NCBI RefSeq assembly: GCF_918797505.1
Contig: NC_092795.1
Span: 58,130,916-58,194,915, forward strand
DNA length: 64,000 bases
Direction of reading: 5' to 3'
Source of the DNA: Bemisia tabaci
Taxonomy: Eukaryota > Arthropoda > Insecta > Hemiptera > Aleyrodidae
The notes beneath the pieces are model-generated. The model was not told the DNA's origin. It saw only the letters and a program-made list of their open reading frames with translations, and made no database searches. This document shows, one piece after another, positions 11,827 through 21,643 of this stretch (the first letter of the stretch is position 1; each line of letters starts with the position of its first letter). A program made the position numbers and the translations under genes.

Positions 11827-12039
11827 TACTGGAAAAAAAAGAATCTTAAATTTGCCGCCAAGAAGTATTTCTTCTTAAATCAAGAATTTTTCTGGTTAAT
11901 ATAAGCTACTTTCTTGCTTAACCCAAGCATTATTTTTCTTGTATCAAGAAAAAGTCAGCTTAAAGCAAGAAAAAAAAAAAATTCTTGGCGGCAAATTCAA
12001 GAATCATCATGCTTGATCAAAGCTACTTTTTTTTCAGTG
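11827..12039. mobile_element. CACTG-family element (variant interior)
   Basis: The left end is ACTGGAAAAAAAAG with the first base changed to T; the right end is TTTTTTTTCAGTG. AATTTGCCGCCAAGAA near the left pairs with TTCTTGGCGGCAAATT (about 11982-11997). Flanks TA and TG fit a mutated 2-bp duplication. Confidence 0.75.
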
Positions 12040-12464
12040 TGCAGTAAGGAGGTATAAAATCGCATAGATCACCGCGTGGCGTCACGCAAAATTTATATGG
12101 AGGAAAGGGTAAAGGGATAGTTTTACTCTGATGGCTTGTCTTGTTTTCTTCAAGAATGGCGAGCGATTTGTGCATCGATCATTTCAAATTATATAATATA
12201 TAATCATACTATCAAAATTTACTTTTAAATCCTTTTTTGAAATTATTACCTACCGTTTCTTTTAATTTCTGAGACAACAATCGGATTTTAATTTGCAATC
12301 TTCTAAGACATTTATTTTTCTGACCTTTGAATTTTAGAACGGGTCGATTAAAACAGGTCTCGTCGTTTTTCTCGAATTCTCATTTCCGGCACTAAAGACT
12401 TTTCTAGAGCGACCGATTCAATTGGCCGATTCGGCAGAATCGAGACTCTTGGAGTAATAAGTTG
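12040..12464. other. Non-coding stretch
   Basis: AT-rich; ends in ATAAGTTG (12457-12464), the left target duplication of the next element. Confidence 0.4.
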
Positions 12465-12620
12465 GTGGCTCCAGCAATTTGGCAACACAAAATTTCCTCC
12501 ATTCAAACCCATGTTAAATAATCGATTCTTGTCGGAGCACTGGCCCCTTCAAGAATCGATACATTTCCATAGGTTTAAATGGAGAGAAACAATGTTGCCA
12601 ACTTGCTGGATCCGCCAATG
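12465..12620. mobile_element. GGCG-hAT MITE (GGATCC subtype)
   Basis: An exact 8-bp duplication, ATAAGTTG, flanks it (12457-12464 and 12621-12628). The left end, GTGGCTCCAGCAATTTGG, seems to lack its first two bases. The right end is GCTGGATCCGCCAATG. The interior has TTAAATAATCGATTCTTG and its complement around a short centre. Confidence 0.9.
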
Positions 12621-12755
12621 ATAAGTTGAGCTTTCCTCGAGCGCGAGCTGTAGCAATCTAGCTGCGCGGTCCGAGTTCCAAGTTCCAAGTTCCTCCTCTT
12701 TCGTTCAATTTCATGCTTTGCTGGGGCTTCCCGGGCGCCCGCCCGTCCTCTCCAT

Positions 12756-12919
12756 CAGTAGCGAGACGTGTATGATCGATTATCGATGTTTCCCCATTTG
12801 AAGCCACGGTAAAGAATCGATTATTAAGGTGTTCGCTGCGAACACCCAGTTCATCGATCCTTTACCATGGATTTAAATGGCAGATCAATCGATACATCGC
12901 GGAGTACGCCACGCCACTG
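12756..12919. mobile_element. GGCG-hAT MITE (GCCACGCCACTG subtype)
   Basis: Starts CAGTAGCGAGACGTG and ends ACGCCACGCCACTG. Flanks CTCTCCAT and TTCTTCAT agree at 6 of 8 bases. The centre carries the hairpin GGTGTTCG-CTG-CGAACACC (12828-12846). Confidence 0.8.
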
Positions 12920-13516
12920 TTCTTCATCCCGTCTCATTTTTACAGCGTCGTTTCCCGATCCACCCGACGCACAGTGGATCGAGTCAATTAAAACGGTCGG
13001 ACTTGAAAATGTTAACTGAAACTGCGAATTTTAATGTTCATTTCGTCATATGTTAAATTTTAAGGGATGCTTACTGAAGAAAATTTCACGAGGAAACCAA
13101 CGAAACCACTTTCAGAGCCGTAAAATTTTGTATAAACGGAGTTATAAGCGTTTAAAATTTCCAAATTTTGTCCGACCTGTACTATTGACTAGATCCACCG
13201 TGCGACGCCCAACGCGTCGCAGCCTTCGAAAACTCGATAACATCCCCAACAACCGTCAACCCCGACGAGTTTGTCGCCCTCTGTATTACGATCATAGTCG
13301 ACTGTCGGCAAAACGGAGAGCGGGTGCGTGGGTTGAAGAGAAGATTGTTTTCATCGGCGCACAATGGTTCCAGTCAATCAGAGAGGCTGGACATGAAGTC
13401 TTTAACTAAAACTGAGAATTTTGATGTGTAATTTGTCACATTTTAAATTTAAAGGGTGTTTCTAGAAGATAATTTCACGAGGAAACCAACGGAGCCACTT
13501 TTAAAAGCTCTACGTT
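12920..13516. other. Non-coding stretch
   Basis: Contains an open frame of 119 codons (13050-13409, plus), basic and without recognisable motifs; not called as a gene. The stretch at 13470-13516 partly repeats 13080-13110 ('TTTCACGAGGAAACCAACG'). Confidence 0.4.
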
Positions 13517-13750
13517 CACTGGGAAAAAAAAACACATTGGATCTAGAGTCCAGACTCTTAAAAACATCGCCAAGAAAAAATACTCTTGATTCAATCAGAT
13601 TTAGCTTAAATCAAGAACCAAGCCTCTTAATTTGAGCGGATTTCCTTTTGATTTAAGCTTAAATCTGATTGAATCAAAGAGTCAGTCCTTTTTCTTGTCA
13701 ATGTTTTCTAGAGTCTGGACTCTAGATCCAATGTGTTTATTTTCCCAGTG
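13517..13750. mobile_element. CACTG-family fold-back (CTAGAGTCC subtype)
   Basis: Ends CACTGGGAAAAAAAAAC and TTTTCCCAGTG with TT on both sides. The arms (about 100 bases each) contain TTGGATCTAGAGTCCAGACT and its complement, so a transcript could fold into one long imperfect hairpin. Confidence 0.9.
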
Positions 13751-15046
13751 TTTTGCATGAACGGGGTTATGGGCTTTTAAAGCTTCCGAATTCTATCCGA
13801 CCTCCCCCATTGACTCGATCCATTGTGCGGCGTTGGGGTGGGGGGGGGGGGGGGGGGGGGGCGCTCGCGCATCATTCCGCGATTCCGAGTTGATCCATTA
13901 ACCCATTGAAGATTGTATCCGACAACGACCGAATTGCTCCGTGTATTTAATTTTCGCCGTTTATCTCGCAGGAGTAAAATGATCCACTCGATTACTTTCC
14001 AATTTCCCTAAACTGTTTTATTGATATTGGCTCTTTCGCTGTCTCTTCACAATCCCCTCTCGATCTATTCTTCCCGGCTCCTCACTTTCTCCCATCAAGC
14101 CTCGAGCGAGCTTTGGGCTTCATTTCGTCCTAAACCTCAAACTTTTCAGATAAAGGGAAGGTCTGAACTGAAAGTTTTGAACGGAATGTCATATGAGTGT
14201 ATCGGAACACTTCCACGCCTTATCAGGGCGTTTCCATGTTGATGAGTTTGTTTTTACTGCAAATCACCAAAAGATTTTCTCGATCGATCAAGTTTTTTCA
14301 TACTGGAACCTCTCATAATCAAAGCACTTGGTTTTCAAAAGTTGACTATATTTGAGTTAGTCTCGTGGTAGTATTCAGATACTTTGTAGCTTTTAATGCA
14401 TGTTTTTTGTGTCTTGTGCTTTCAACTTTTAGCATTCAAGTACACCAAATAATACACCAGGCATGAATTCACAAAAATGAATGTGAAGGAGCTGAAATTA
14501 ATCTTTCCTTATGTATTTATTTTTGTCTTTCTTTATCTTTTGACCTCGCTGCATCTCAATTTCGCAACATTTTGCCACTCGGAGATCTAAATTTATTCAT
14601 TTTTTTCGCCTCTTCAAGCTCCGCTTGGTCTCAACTTTCATCACGTATCGAGCATTAATTTCATTGAGGGTCCGGTGGATGGCTCTTAAATTCTGAGTTC
14701 CTATTGTAAAACGTTTCAACCCTTACATTATCCTTTTCGTGGATTTCCTACCCAGAGCACGCAGGACGTCTTGATAGGTTTAATCATACGAAAAATGAAA
14801 CTATGCTTCTGCGAAATTAATATGCAACGGAGCATTGAAGCTTCAGTGCCAAACTTAATAGCACTCCTAATGACGGCACCCTCAAGGGATCACTCCATTC
14901 TTGGTTCCACGGGAAAAATTTCCATAAATTTTTCGGCAGCGACGCGACAAGACGTTTGATCTTGCAGTATCGTAGGCTAGTAATGTCCAGCCAGTTTTTT
15001 TCCCGTTTGTACTAAATATATAATTAAATAACATCCCTCTCGTATA
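13751..15046. other. Non-coding stretch
   Basis: A run of about 22 G lies at 13840-13861. 13751-13830 partly repeats 13130-13205 (CGGGGTTATGGGCTTTTAAA versus CGGAGTTATAAGCGTTTAAA, then CCGACCT, TTGACT and GATCCA). The CACTG element at 13517 therefore sits between two related stretches. No exon recognised. Confidence 0.5.
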
Positions 15047-15299
15047 CTGCCGTGCTAAGGGAGAACGCCGTTGAACATTTGAGAGTTGTCAAATTTCCCC
15101 AGACAAAACATGTATTTTTGACGAGATTCATGCATATTTTTCCCTAAAATTTTCAGATATTTTAGATTAAATTGCGTACAAAATTGTCTGAAGATTTTGA
15201 AAAATAAAAATTCACAATTGCTCCAGTAAATTCGGTTTTTATCGAAGGAAATTAGGCGACGTCTGTAGGCTCATACGGCGTTCTTCCTTAACTCGGCAG
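15047..15299. mobile_element. CTGCCG-family MITE
   Basis: Starts CTGCCGTGCTAAGGGAGAAC and ends GGCGTTCTTCCTTAACTCGG plus CAG. Flanks TATA and AATA agree at 3 of 4 bases. The core TAAAATTTTCAGATATTTTA matches other copies. Confidence 0.88.
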
Positions 15300-16793
15300 A
15301 ATAGTGTTGCGGAGCAGCAGAAAAAAGAAGGAGTCTTTTTAATTCGACGTGACATCGATGGACAAAGATCCTAAGCCCGGCAGGTTGCCTACCCTTTGCG
15401 TTCTGACAGCATCGAGTAAGACCAATTTTGACGCTTGATAATGATGAATTACCCTAAATTACCATTTTACCGCCGCCAAGATGCGGAACAGCCATGTCTG
15501 TTTTGTGCGTGTAATTCCTCCCTCAGTAGTAAACCATTTTATTCGAACAGAAATCGTTATTTTGAAGTGGAGTTAATGAAAAGGAATAATAAACTGGAGA
15601 TCGTTTACCTAGAAACCCCAGTAACGTCTCACTAGTATAAAAAGACGTTTGTAAGGTGATGAAAGCATGATTTTAACCGCGCTCTTCTCTGGTCTTTGAA
15701 GATGAGGACGTCTCGACTTGTCCCACTAATTATAGCCACCGCGAATAACCTAATGAGCCTGTCTGTCTAACAGTCTGAGTGACTGAGTGTTATTTTTTCG
15801 TAGAATCCCTAGGTCACCTCGAGTTTTTCCTGAAATTTCAAACGTGTTTTCAGTCTTTGTGGAAAAATAATTCTATTTTATTTTTATTCCTATTTTTCGT
15901 TTTCCTTATTATGCTTCAAGAGGACTAAATGACGACGGTATCGAAAATACGTGTAACATTATTGTGATCCAAGAAAGTACCACCGATTTCAAACGTTTTC
16001 TCTCTGTTTTCCCGAAATGTTTCCTCAAAAATTAAGAAAAATTAGGAAACTACTTTCGGGCTTAACAAAGCATAGCCAACAACAAGTACCCTGTGAATAT
16101 TTAAAATATTCGTGCATATTTCAACGACTTCTTCAACAATAGTGTTAGCGGTGCTTTTAATTTTGAAATATTTCCACTTTGTGGATTGGAACATGTGCGC
16201 ATGTTTTACATTAGCATATGCCAGCAGCCGAGCACTTCCGCGGGCAATTCCGTCGCTTCTACTCCAACCTCAAGTTTTGATACCTCAAAATACATTTGCC
16301 GAGAACACACTCCACCCAAGGTGCCGTTAATGCGCTCTCCAGGCCGCTTAAAAAGGTTTCGTAGCTTTTTAACGCATTTCCTTCCGTTGTGAGCTTTAAC
16401 GAGTTCTTTTGTTTGCTTTCTCTTTTTTTCGCTGTTTGATGTTTTCCCGTGGAAACTTGGAGCCAGATTTCCGCGCGGAACTGACGATTTTTCATTAGTT
16501 TCTCTTCATGAGACGAAGTCGCCACCACAGGCGACGGGAACAGCGGAACACCGTTACAAACTTTTCTACCGACAGGTTAAATTGTGCGCACTTGTATGGG
16601 AGTTGAAAGACCTGAAAATTGGCGACACGCAATACCTAATCCTCATCTCAACATTTCCCACCATATTTATCATTTCTCTGCCTCGTGAAGTATCGATCAT
16701 CGTCCACCCTCGAAAGCTTCGACATGTTCATAATTCCATTTTTTAATGTTTTCTCTCAAGACGAACGCACTATTCTACACTCTTGCACATCTA
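15300..16793. other. Non-coding stretch
   Basis: No repeat end recognised. Short frames at 16112-16528 overlap on both strands and show no family signature. Confidence 0.4.
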
Positions 16794-17000
16794 CACGGAA
16801 AAAAACACATTGGATCTAGAGTCCAGACTCTTGAAAACATTGACAAGAAAAAATACTCTTGATTCAATCGGATTTTTGCTTGAATCATAACGAAAGCTTA
16901 AATTAAGAGGCTTTGGTTCTTGATTGAATCAAGAGTACTTTTTCTTGTCGATGTTTTTAAGAGTCTGGACTCTAGATCCAATGTTTTTTTTTTTCCAGTG
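16794..17000. mobile_element. CACTG-family fold-back (CTAGAGTCC subtype)
   Basis: Starts CACGGAAAAAAACACATTGG (one change in CACTG) and ends TTTTCCAGTG. TA lies on both sides (16792-16793, 17001-17002). The same long complementary arms as at 13517, 18083 and 54043. Confidence 0.9.
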
Positions 17001-18082
17001 TATACTACGTAGCTACTCAGAGCATCTCTATATCTATTACAATCAAAATTCCAACGAGGCCATTCGTATGGTATCTTTGTTCTCTCATTCATCGTCCCTT
17101 TAACCCTGAAGTATTCAAAAAGCCTCTGGCCTCAATTCTCGAAACAACACGTTAGAAGTTAGCAGTTGATACTTTTCGAACTTTTTACACTCCTGAACAA
17201 ATATAAGATTCTCATCGCGCCCCTGAATGACGGCATGTTGCCCATGTCAATGATTGTATGAAGAAACACCGCCTGGCGCGGCCGTGTCGCTGTTTCATTA
17301 ATTTTGGATTAAATTGGAAATGAACCTCTGTCTGATTCAAAGTCTCTCTCTTCTCTCTTTATATTATAGTGCACCTGAATAACTTGTCTAAGTCTGGAAC
17401 CGCGATTTAATGAAGAAATAGGAGTGGAATGCATCTGCTTCGTGCCGGTGGAATGGTGGATTATGGTGAATTTTAATAAATTCCAGATACCTGGAGGAGC
17501 CGTGGAGTCTTGTCGGAGGAAAATGAAAGGGTGGGGGCGGCTGCAATGCAAATGCAAAAACTTAGCGCCTAATGAAAAATGTCTGTTTAAAACGAGGACG
17601 ACACTACCCCGCGAGAGCAGCAGAATTAAATTTCTCGGTTTCATAAAAGAGCCAACATCGAAAAAGTAACTTTTTGTTTCGTTTTGATTTTTTTAATCCT
17701 TTTCCGTCCGTTTTCCCGCGTTCGCTTTTTTCTCTTCTATGAGCCCGGTGAAAGGTTGGCATGGTGTAGGTATCCCTAGTGGATTTTGGAGTTGTTGTTT
17801 GGCCATAATTCACGCTGCGGAGAGGTTTGTCTGAGTCAGACCTGAGACGGCGAATTTGATTCATTGTCGTCGTCTTACTTGCCCCTTTTCCCTCTCTGGG
17901 TTTTCCTGTAGCCTGCTGAGGTTCGCGCAAAATTGGTCGCATTTTTATTGTCACCGTGACTCGGAAAAATGGACAAGTATGCGCTCGACGGCTCGTGGAA
18001 TGGGTATTTCAACCTGTCTACAATTTTTTCGCCATTTTATTCTCATTTTTCTATTTTTGTGTGCGTGCGTTTTGATTACCAG
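17001..18082. other. Non-coding stretch
   Basis: No repeat or exon recognised. The frames at 17309-17954 on opposite strands overlap and share no known motif. Confidence 0.4.
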
Positions 18083-18313
18083 CACTGGAAAAAAAAACTC
18101 ATTGGATCTAGAGTCCAGACTCTTGAAAACGTTGACAAGAAAAAATACTCTTGATTCAATCGGATTTTTGCTTGAATCAAAACGAAATCCGCTTAAATTA
18201 AGAGGCTTGGTTCTTGATTTAAGCTAGATTCTGATTGAATCAAGAGTACTTTTTCTTGTCAACGTTTTCAAGAGTCTGGACTCTAGATCCAATGTGTGTT
18301 TTTTTTTCCAGTG
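18083..18313. mobile_element. CACTG-family fold-back (CTAGAGTCC subtype)
   Basis: Ends CACTGGAAAAAAAAACTC and TTTTTTCCAGTG with AG on both sides (18081-18082, 18314-18315). This shows the 2-bp duplication need not be TA. Confidence 0.9.
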
Positions 18314-19179
18314 AGTACTAAGCTTTCCGACCATCGTGCCTTATTTTGCATGCACCCTCTTTTGTAATCGAATCGATAAATCATTAATCGTTCGACAAAT
18401 GTAATGCAGATTTCATAGATCATAAACAAAATACAGCTCTGTTCAACCAGGAACAAACGAACAACTCAAAAAATGAAGGCAAGCAGACTGCACCCTCTCG
18501 ATTCAAAATTGGCGATCAAAGCCGAACTCTTTTGCATGGCGCATGCCGTACCGTCTTTTCCGTTGTTTCACGCGCACCAAAATCATTTTAATGAGCAACC
18601 GTTGTGAAAAATTCGCGTGGCAACTTGGTGTGCGGTCCTGAATGTCTGGTGCAATCGAGATTTAGAACGGCTCACGGCTTTTAACCCGGTTGTAAGTTCA
18701 GACGATGAAATGCTGGATTCAAACCCCTCCTTTATTGATATTTAATATTTTTTCCCAATCAACTTGGCTCCTCTGTACCGCTCGACCGGAGCCAATGCCG
18801 AACCGGTCGGTCGGCCCTCCAGAGTCTGAGCCGATGTTGCCATTTTCCCGGGTACCTGGATCTCATGAAATTGGAGTTCCTCACAAGCTCTGAACATTGA
18901 TTTGGAAACTGTGTAAATCATGATCAGAAAATATTTTTGAAGGAGGAGATGAATTTGAGCGTGAGCACCTCTGTTTGCAAAGAAAAAGCTCTCTCTAAGG
19001 GTGATACATTTTCAGTCAGGAAAATCGTAAAAATCCAAGGAAGTTAATGATTTGACCTCGAAAAACTGTGGGAAATGTATGGAACTTGTTGTCAAACCTT
19101 GATAGTTAAAATACTTCCCGCAAAAAACCTTTCAAAATTCTTTTTAATTTCCAAAGGACCTCCCATTAAGAATTTTTCA
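18314..19179. other. Non-coding stretch
   Basis: Nothing recognised; ends in CA, the left flank of the next element. Confidence 0.4.
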
Positions 19180-19378
19180 CACTGGAAAAAAAAACTCCGG
19201 CAGTGGAAACCGTACTTATGGGCTTATAGACATACCATCCGCGTTCCGGGCTCAGAGGCCGAAAGTTCCGGGCGTAGCACCCGGAGCAGTCGAAGTTACG
19301 GCTCCAGCACCAGGAACTTTCGGCCTCTGAGCCCGGAACGGACGATATGTCTATACAGCTCGTAACTTTTTTTCAGTG
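19180..19378. mobile_element. CACTG-family fold-back (GGCTCAGAGGCC interior)
   Basis: Ends CACTGGAAAAAAAAACTCC and TTTTTTTCAGTG with CA on both sides. The GC-rich interior is unlike the CTAGAGTCC subtype: GTTCCGGGCTCAGAGGCCGA (from about 19241) pairs with TCGGCCTCTGAGCCCGGAAC (ending about 19339). Confidence 0.88.
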
Positions 19379-20146
19379 CATGAAAAGTACTTTTGTGCCC
19401 AGTACCCTCTAAAACTCAGGAAGATCCGAGAATTAACTTTAGAAAGTTGAAAAATGAAAAAAAATTCGGTTAGTATTAAAAATTAGAGAACATCCCTCAT
19501 TTCCAAATCTAAGAATCTTTGTCTCGGAGTGGAGATAGCCCAAAAAGTAAATGAAAATTTTTTTCTTTTTTTACGAGAACGCAGAAGTCGGATCAGAGAA
19601 TTTCTGAACATACTAAATAAAGTTATTTTAATGTTTGCATAATAAAAATTTTCGACCCGAAGCAGTTCTTGACCCGTCACAGGGTGGTACAAAATTTAGT
19701 CCAAATTATGTAGCTCTATTTGCTCAGCCCTGTTCACCAATTGGCCATTCACGCTAAATATCATTTGAAGCATGTTCATCTTGTGCACTTTCGTATGTAG
19801 TGCTTACTTCAAAGACTTCTCGACGTGTAAGATCCAACGCGGATAAATGTTAATTTCGGGAAAATTGAGCAACATCGCCTCTGATCCTCCGGTCTAAAAC
19901 ACTAATTTACGTTCTTGGTATGTAAAACAATAGTGAGCTTTGCTCGGTGCTTCTCGGGAGGGGCCAAGCGAGGCTCTTCGCTGAGGGTGTTCTCCAAGAT
20001 AATATACCGCGTAGGTGTAAAATGTTTCAATATATTGACGCCTGTATGCTGACTTTTTCATTCACATCCTCTCGAATTCCCATCTTGTTGTGTCTGTCGA
20101 GCGGTGTTGCCAGTGAGCGGCGCAGATTCTGCATCGCTTCTTTATG
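19379..20146. other. Non-coding stretch
   Basis: No gene or repeat end recognised. Confidence 0.35.
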
Positions 20147-20399
20147 CTGCCGTGCTAAGGAAGAACGCCGTATGAACATTCGAGAGTTGCCAAATTTCCT
20201 TCGATAAAATGTTTATTTTTGAGGAAAATTATGAATATTTTTCCTTGAAATTTTCAGGAATTTTAGATGAAATTATGACGAAAATTATCCGAAAAATTGG
20301 AAGAAAAATATTCATAAGTTTACCAGGGGATTCTTGTTTTATCAAACGAAATTTGGCAACGCCTGAAGGTTCATACGGCGTTCTTCCTTAGCACGGCAG
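20147..20399. mobile_element. CTGCCG-family MITE, near-intact
   Basis: Starts CTGCCGTGCTAAGGAAGAAC and ends TTCTTCCTTAGCACGGCAG. TATG on both sides (20143-20146, 20400-20403) is a 4-bp target duplication. One of the best-preserved copies in the window. Confidence 0.95.
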
Positions 20400-20769
20400 T
20401 ATGAGAGTTTGTCCAACACTCAATAAATTAAGAATGAATGGTATTCCGTTTTGACGGTTGGGAAGACGTCACGTAAAATAATGTTCTTAAGTGATGATCT
20501 ATTCAAGTTAGAATTCGAAGGGTGCATTGTATTCAGATTTTAAGTCTCACAAGAACGTGCCAATGCGCAACGCCTAGGTCAACATTGTGGGATGCGACTA
20601 TTTTAACGCTTAGGAAGTGATTTTGCCTACTCGACTTAAATTAAGGCGCACCGCGTTCACTGACACGGACATGATTCGCCTTCAATTAACCTGGATGGGC
20701 AGAAACAGCTCCTACGAGTTTAAATAGTTGTATCCAACGGATTGACCCAAGTGAGTGAGTCGCAAGATC
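20400..20769. other. Non-coding stretch
   Basis: No repeat recognised; ends at the hairpin array. Confidence 0.35.
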
Positions 20770-21122
20770 TTACTAGGGGGCTACGCCCCCTGGCCGCTAC
20801 GCGGCCCAACCCCCTGAAGGCGCTCCGCGCCATCAATGGGCCGCTTCGCGGCCTATTTTTACCCTCCTTACAGTGTTAGTTTTATTTTTACCCTAAAAAA
20901 TTACGATATAAGGTATACTTTAATTTTAAACTTTACTTAAAATTACTTTAAAATTAAAAGGACGCGTTTTGGAATGACTGCTTGATGAAATATTGCAGTA
21001 AAACAATGAACAATGGTAAAGTCAAGTAATAATTTAGATTACATGAGTCGGGGATCGAACCCACACCGATTTCACAGAGGACGCATTCGACGTCTTAGGA
21101 CGACTCAGCCACCTCTCGACTG
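20770..21122 (-). mobile_element. SINE-like unit: tRNA-like head and GC hairpin array
   Basis: Read on the minus strand, 21122-21044 resembles a class II (Ser/Leu-type) tRNA: GAGAGGTGGCTGAGTCG (A-box region) and GGGTTCGATCCCC (B box), with a possible GACG/CGTC anticodon stem. Stem pairing is poor, so it is not an intact tRNA gene. An AT-rich body follows (21043-20870). The end (20866-20777) is a row of four short hairpins with 5-6-bp GC stems and loops TTC, TCC, TAC and TAC closed by C-G. GTCGCAAG at the 3' side and GTCGTAAG beyond the 5' side could be an eroded target duplication. Function and origin are inference. Confidence 0.5.
20777..20866. repeat. Array of four GC hairpins
   Basis: Perfect short palindromes in a row: GGGGGCTACGCCCCC, GGCCGCTACGCGGCC, GGCGCTCCGCGCC and GGCCGCTTCGCGGCC. 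All share the pattern stem-C-TNC-G-stem. Base composition contrasts sharply with the AT-rich DNA beside it. Confidence 0.85.
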
Positions 21123-21258
21123 AGGTCGTAAGTGCGAATCTTGTGTAGATAAGTGTAGAGCTGATGCGCAGGCTACACAGCTACTGCGCAACCTCCTCGA
21201 CCACTGCGCATCCTCCCGCGCATAGCGGTAGCAGTACCGGAGCATTCTGTAAACTCAG

Positions 21259-21580
21259 TCACTTTTATAACGTGATTTTAAAAAAACCTGGGCCCTTTTT
21301 CCAAAATCTGATTAAAGCGGGCTCATCTAGGGCCAATTACCTGTCGATTTACGCAAAAATCATGGAAATCGGCCCGGTAGAACGCTCAAACGAACTATGA
21401 CAAAAAGTATAAATTTACATTGTTTAAATGGGAGAATTCGCAACTTTACCACGTAATATAAAAAAACCTGGGCCATATTTTGAAAATCTGAAAAGAGTTG
21501 GCTTATCTAGAGACAATTGTCCGTCGAGAGCCGCAAAAATCATGAAAATCGGCCCGGTAGAACGCTGGAACTAAGCGTTA
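21259..21580 (+). repeat. Direct duplication, period 182 bp
   Basis: Copies at about 21259-21400 and 21441-21580 share AAAAAACCTGGGCC, AATCTG, TCTAG and AAAATCATG(G/A)AAATCGGC, followed by CCGGTAGAACGCT. Both stay open in one frame through this block and stop soon after. Most differences change the amino acid, so coding constraint is not supported. Confidence 0.8.
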
Positions 21581-21606
21581 CCAGTTTCGCAAAATTAGGA
21601 GGTCTT

Positions 21607-21643
21607 GGAGCTTATAGTATAGATTGGAGCTTATAGTATAGAT
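21607..21643 (+). repeat. Tandem duplication of 18-19 bp
   Basis: GGAGCTTATAGTATAGAT occurs twice back to back. Confidence 0.9.

Noticed and set aside
20770..20870. Bacterial contamination suggested by GC hairpins
   Set aside because: Flanking DNA on both sides is continuous with insect-type repeats, and no bacterial gene is present.
21044..21122. Functional tRNA-Ser or tRNA-Leu gene on the minus strand
   Set aside because: A and B boxes are visible, but acceptor and T stems do not pair properly.
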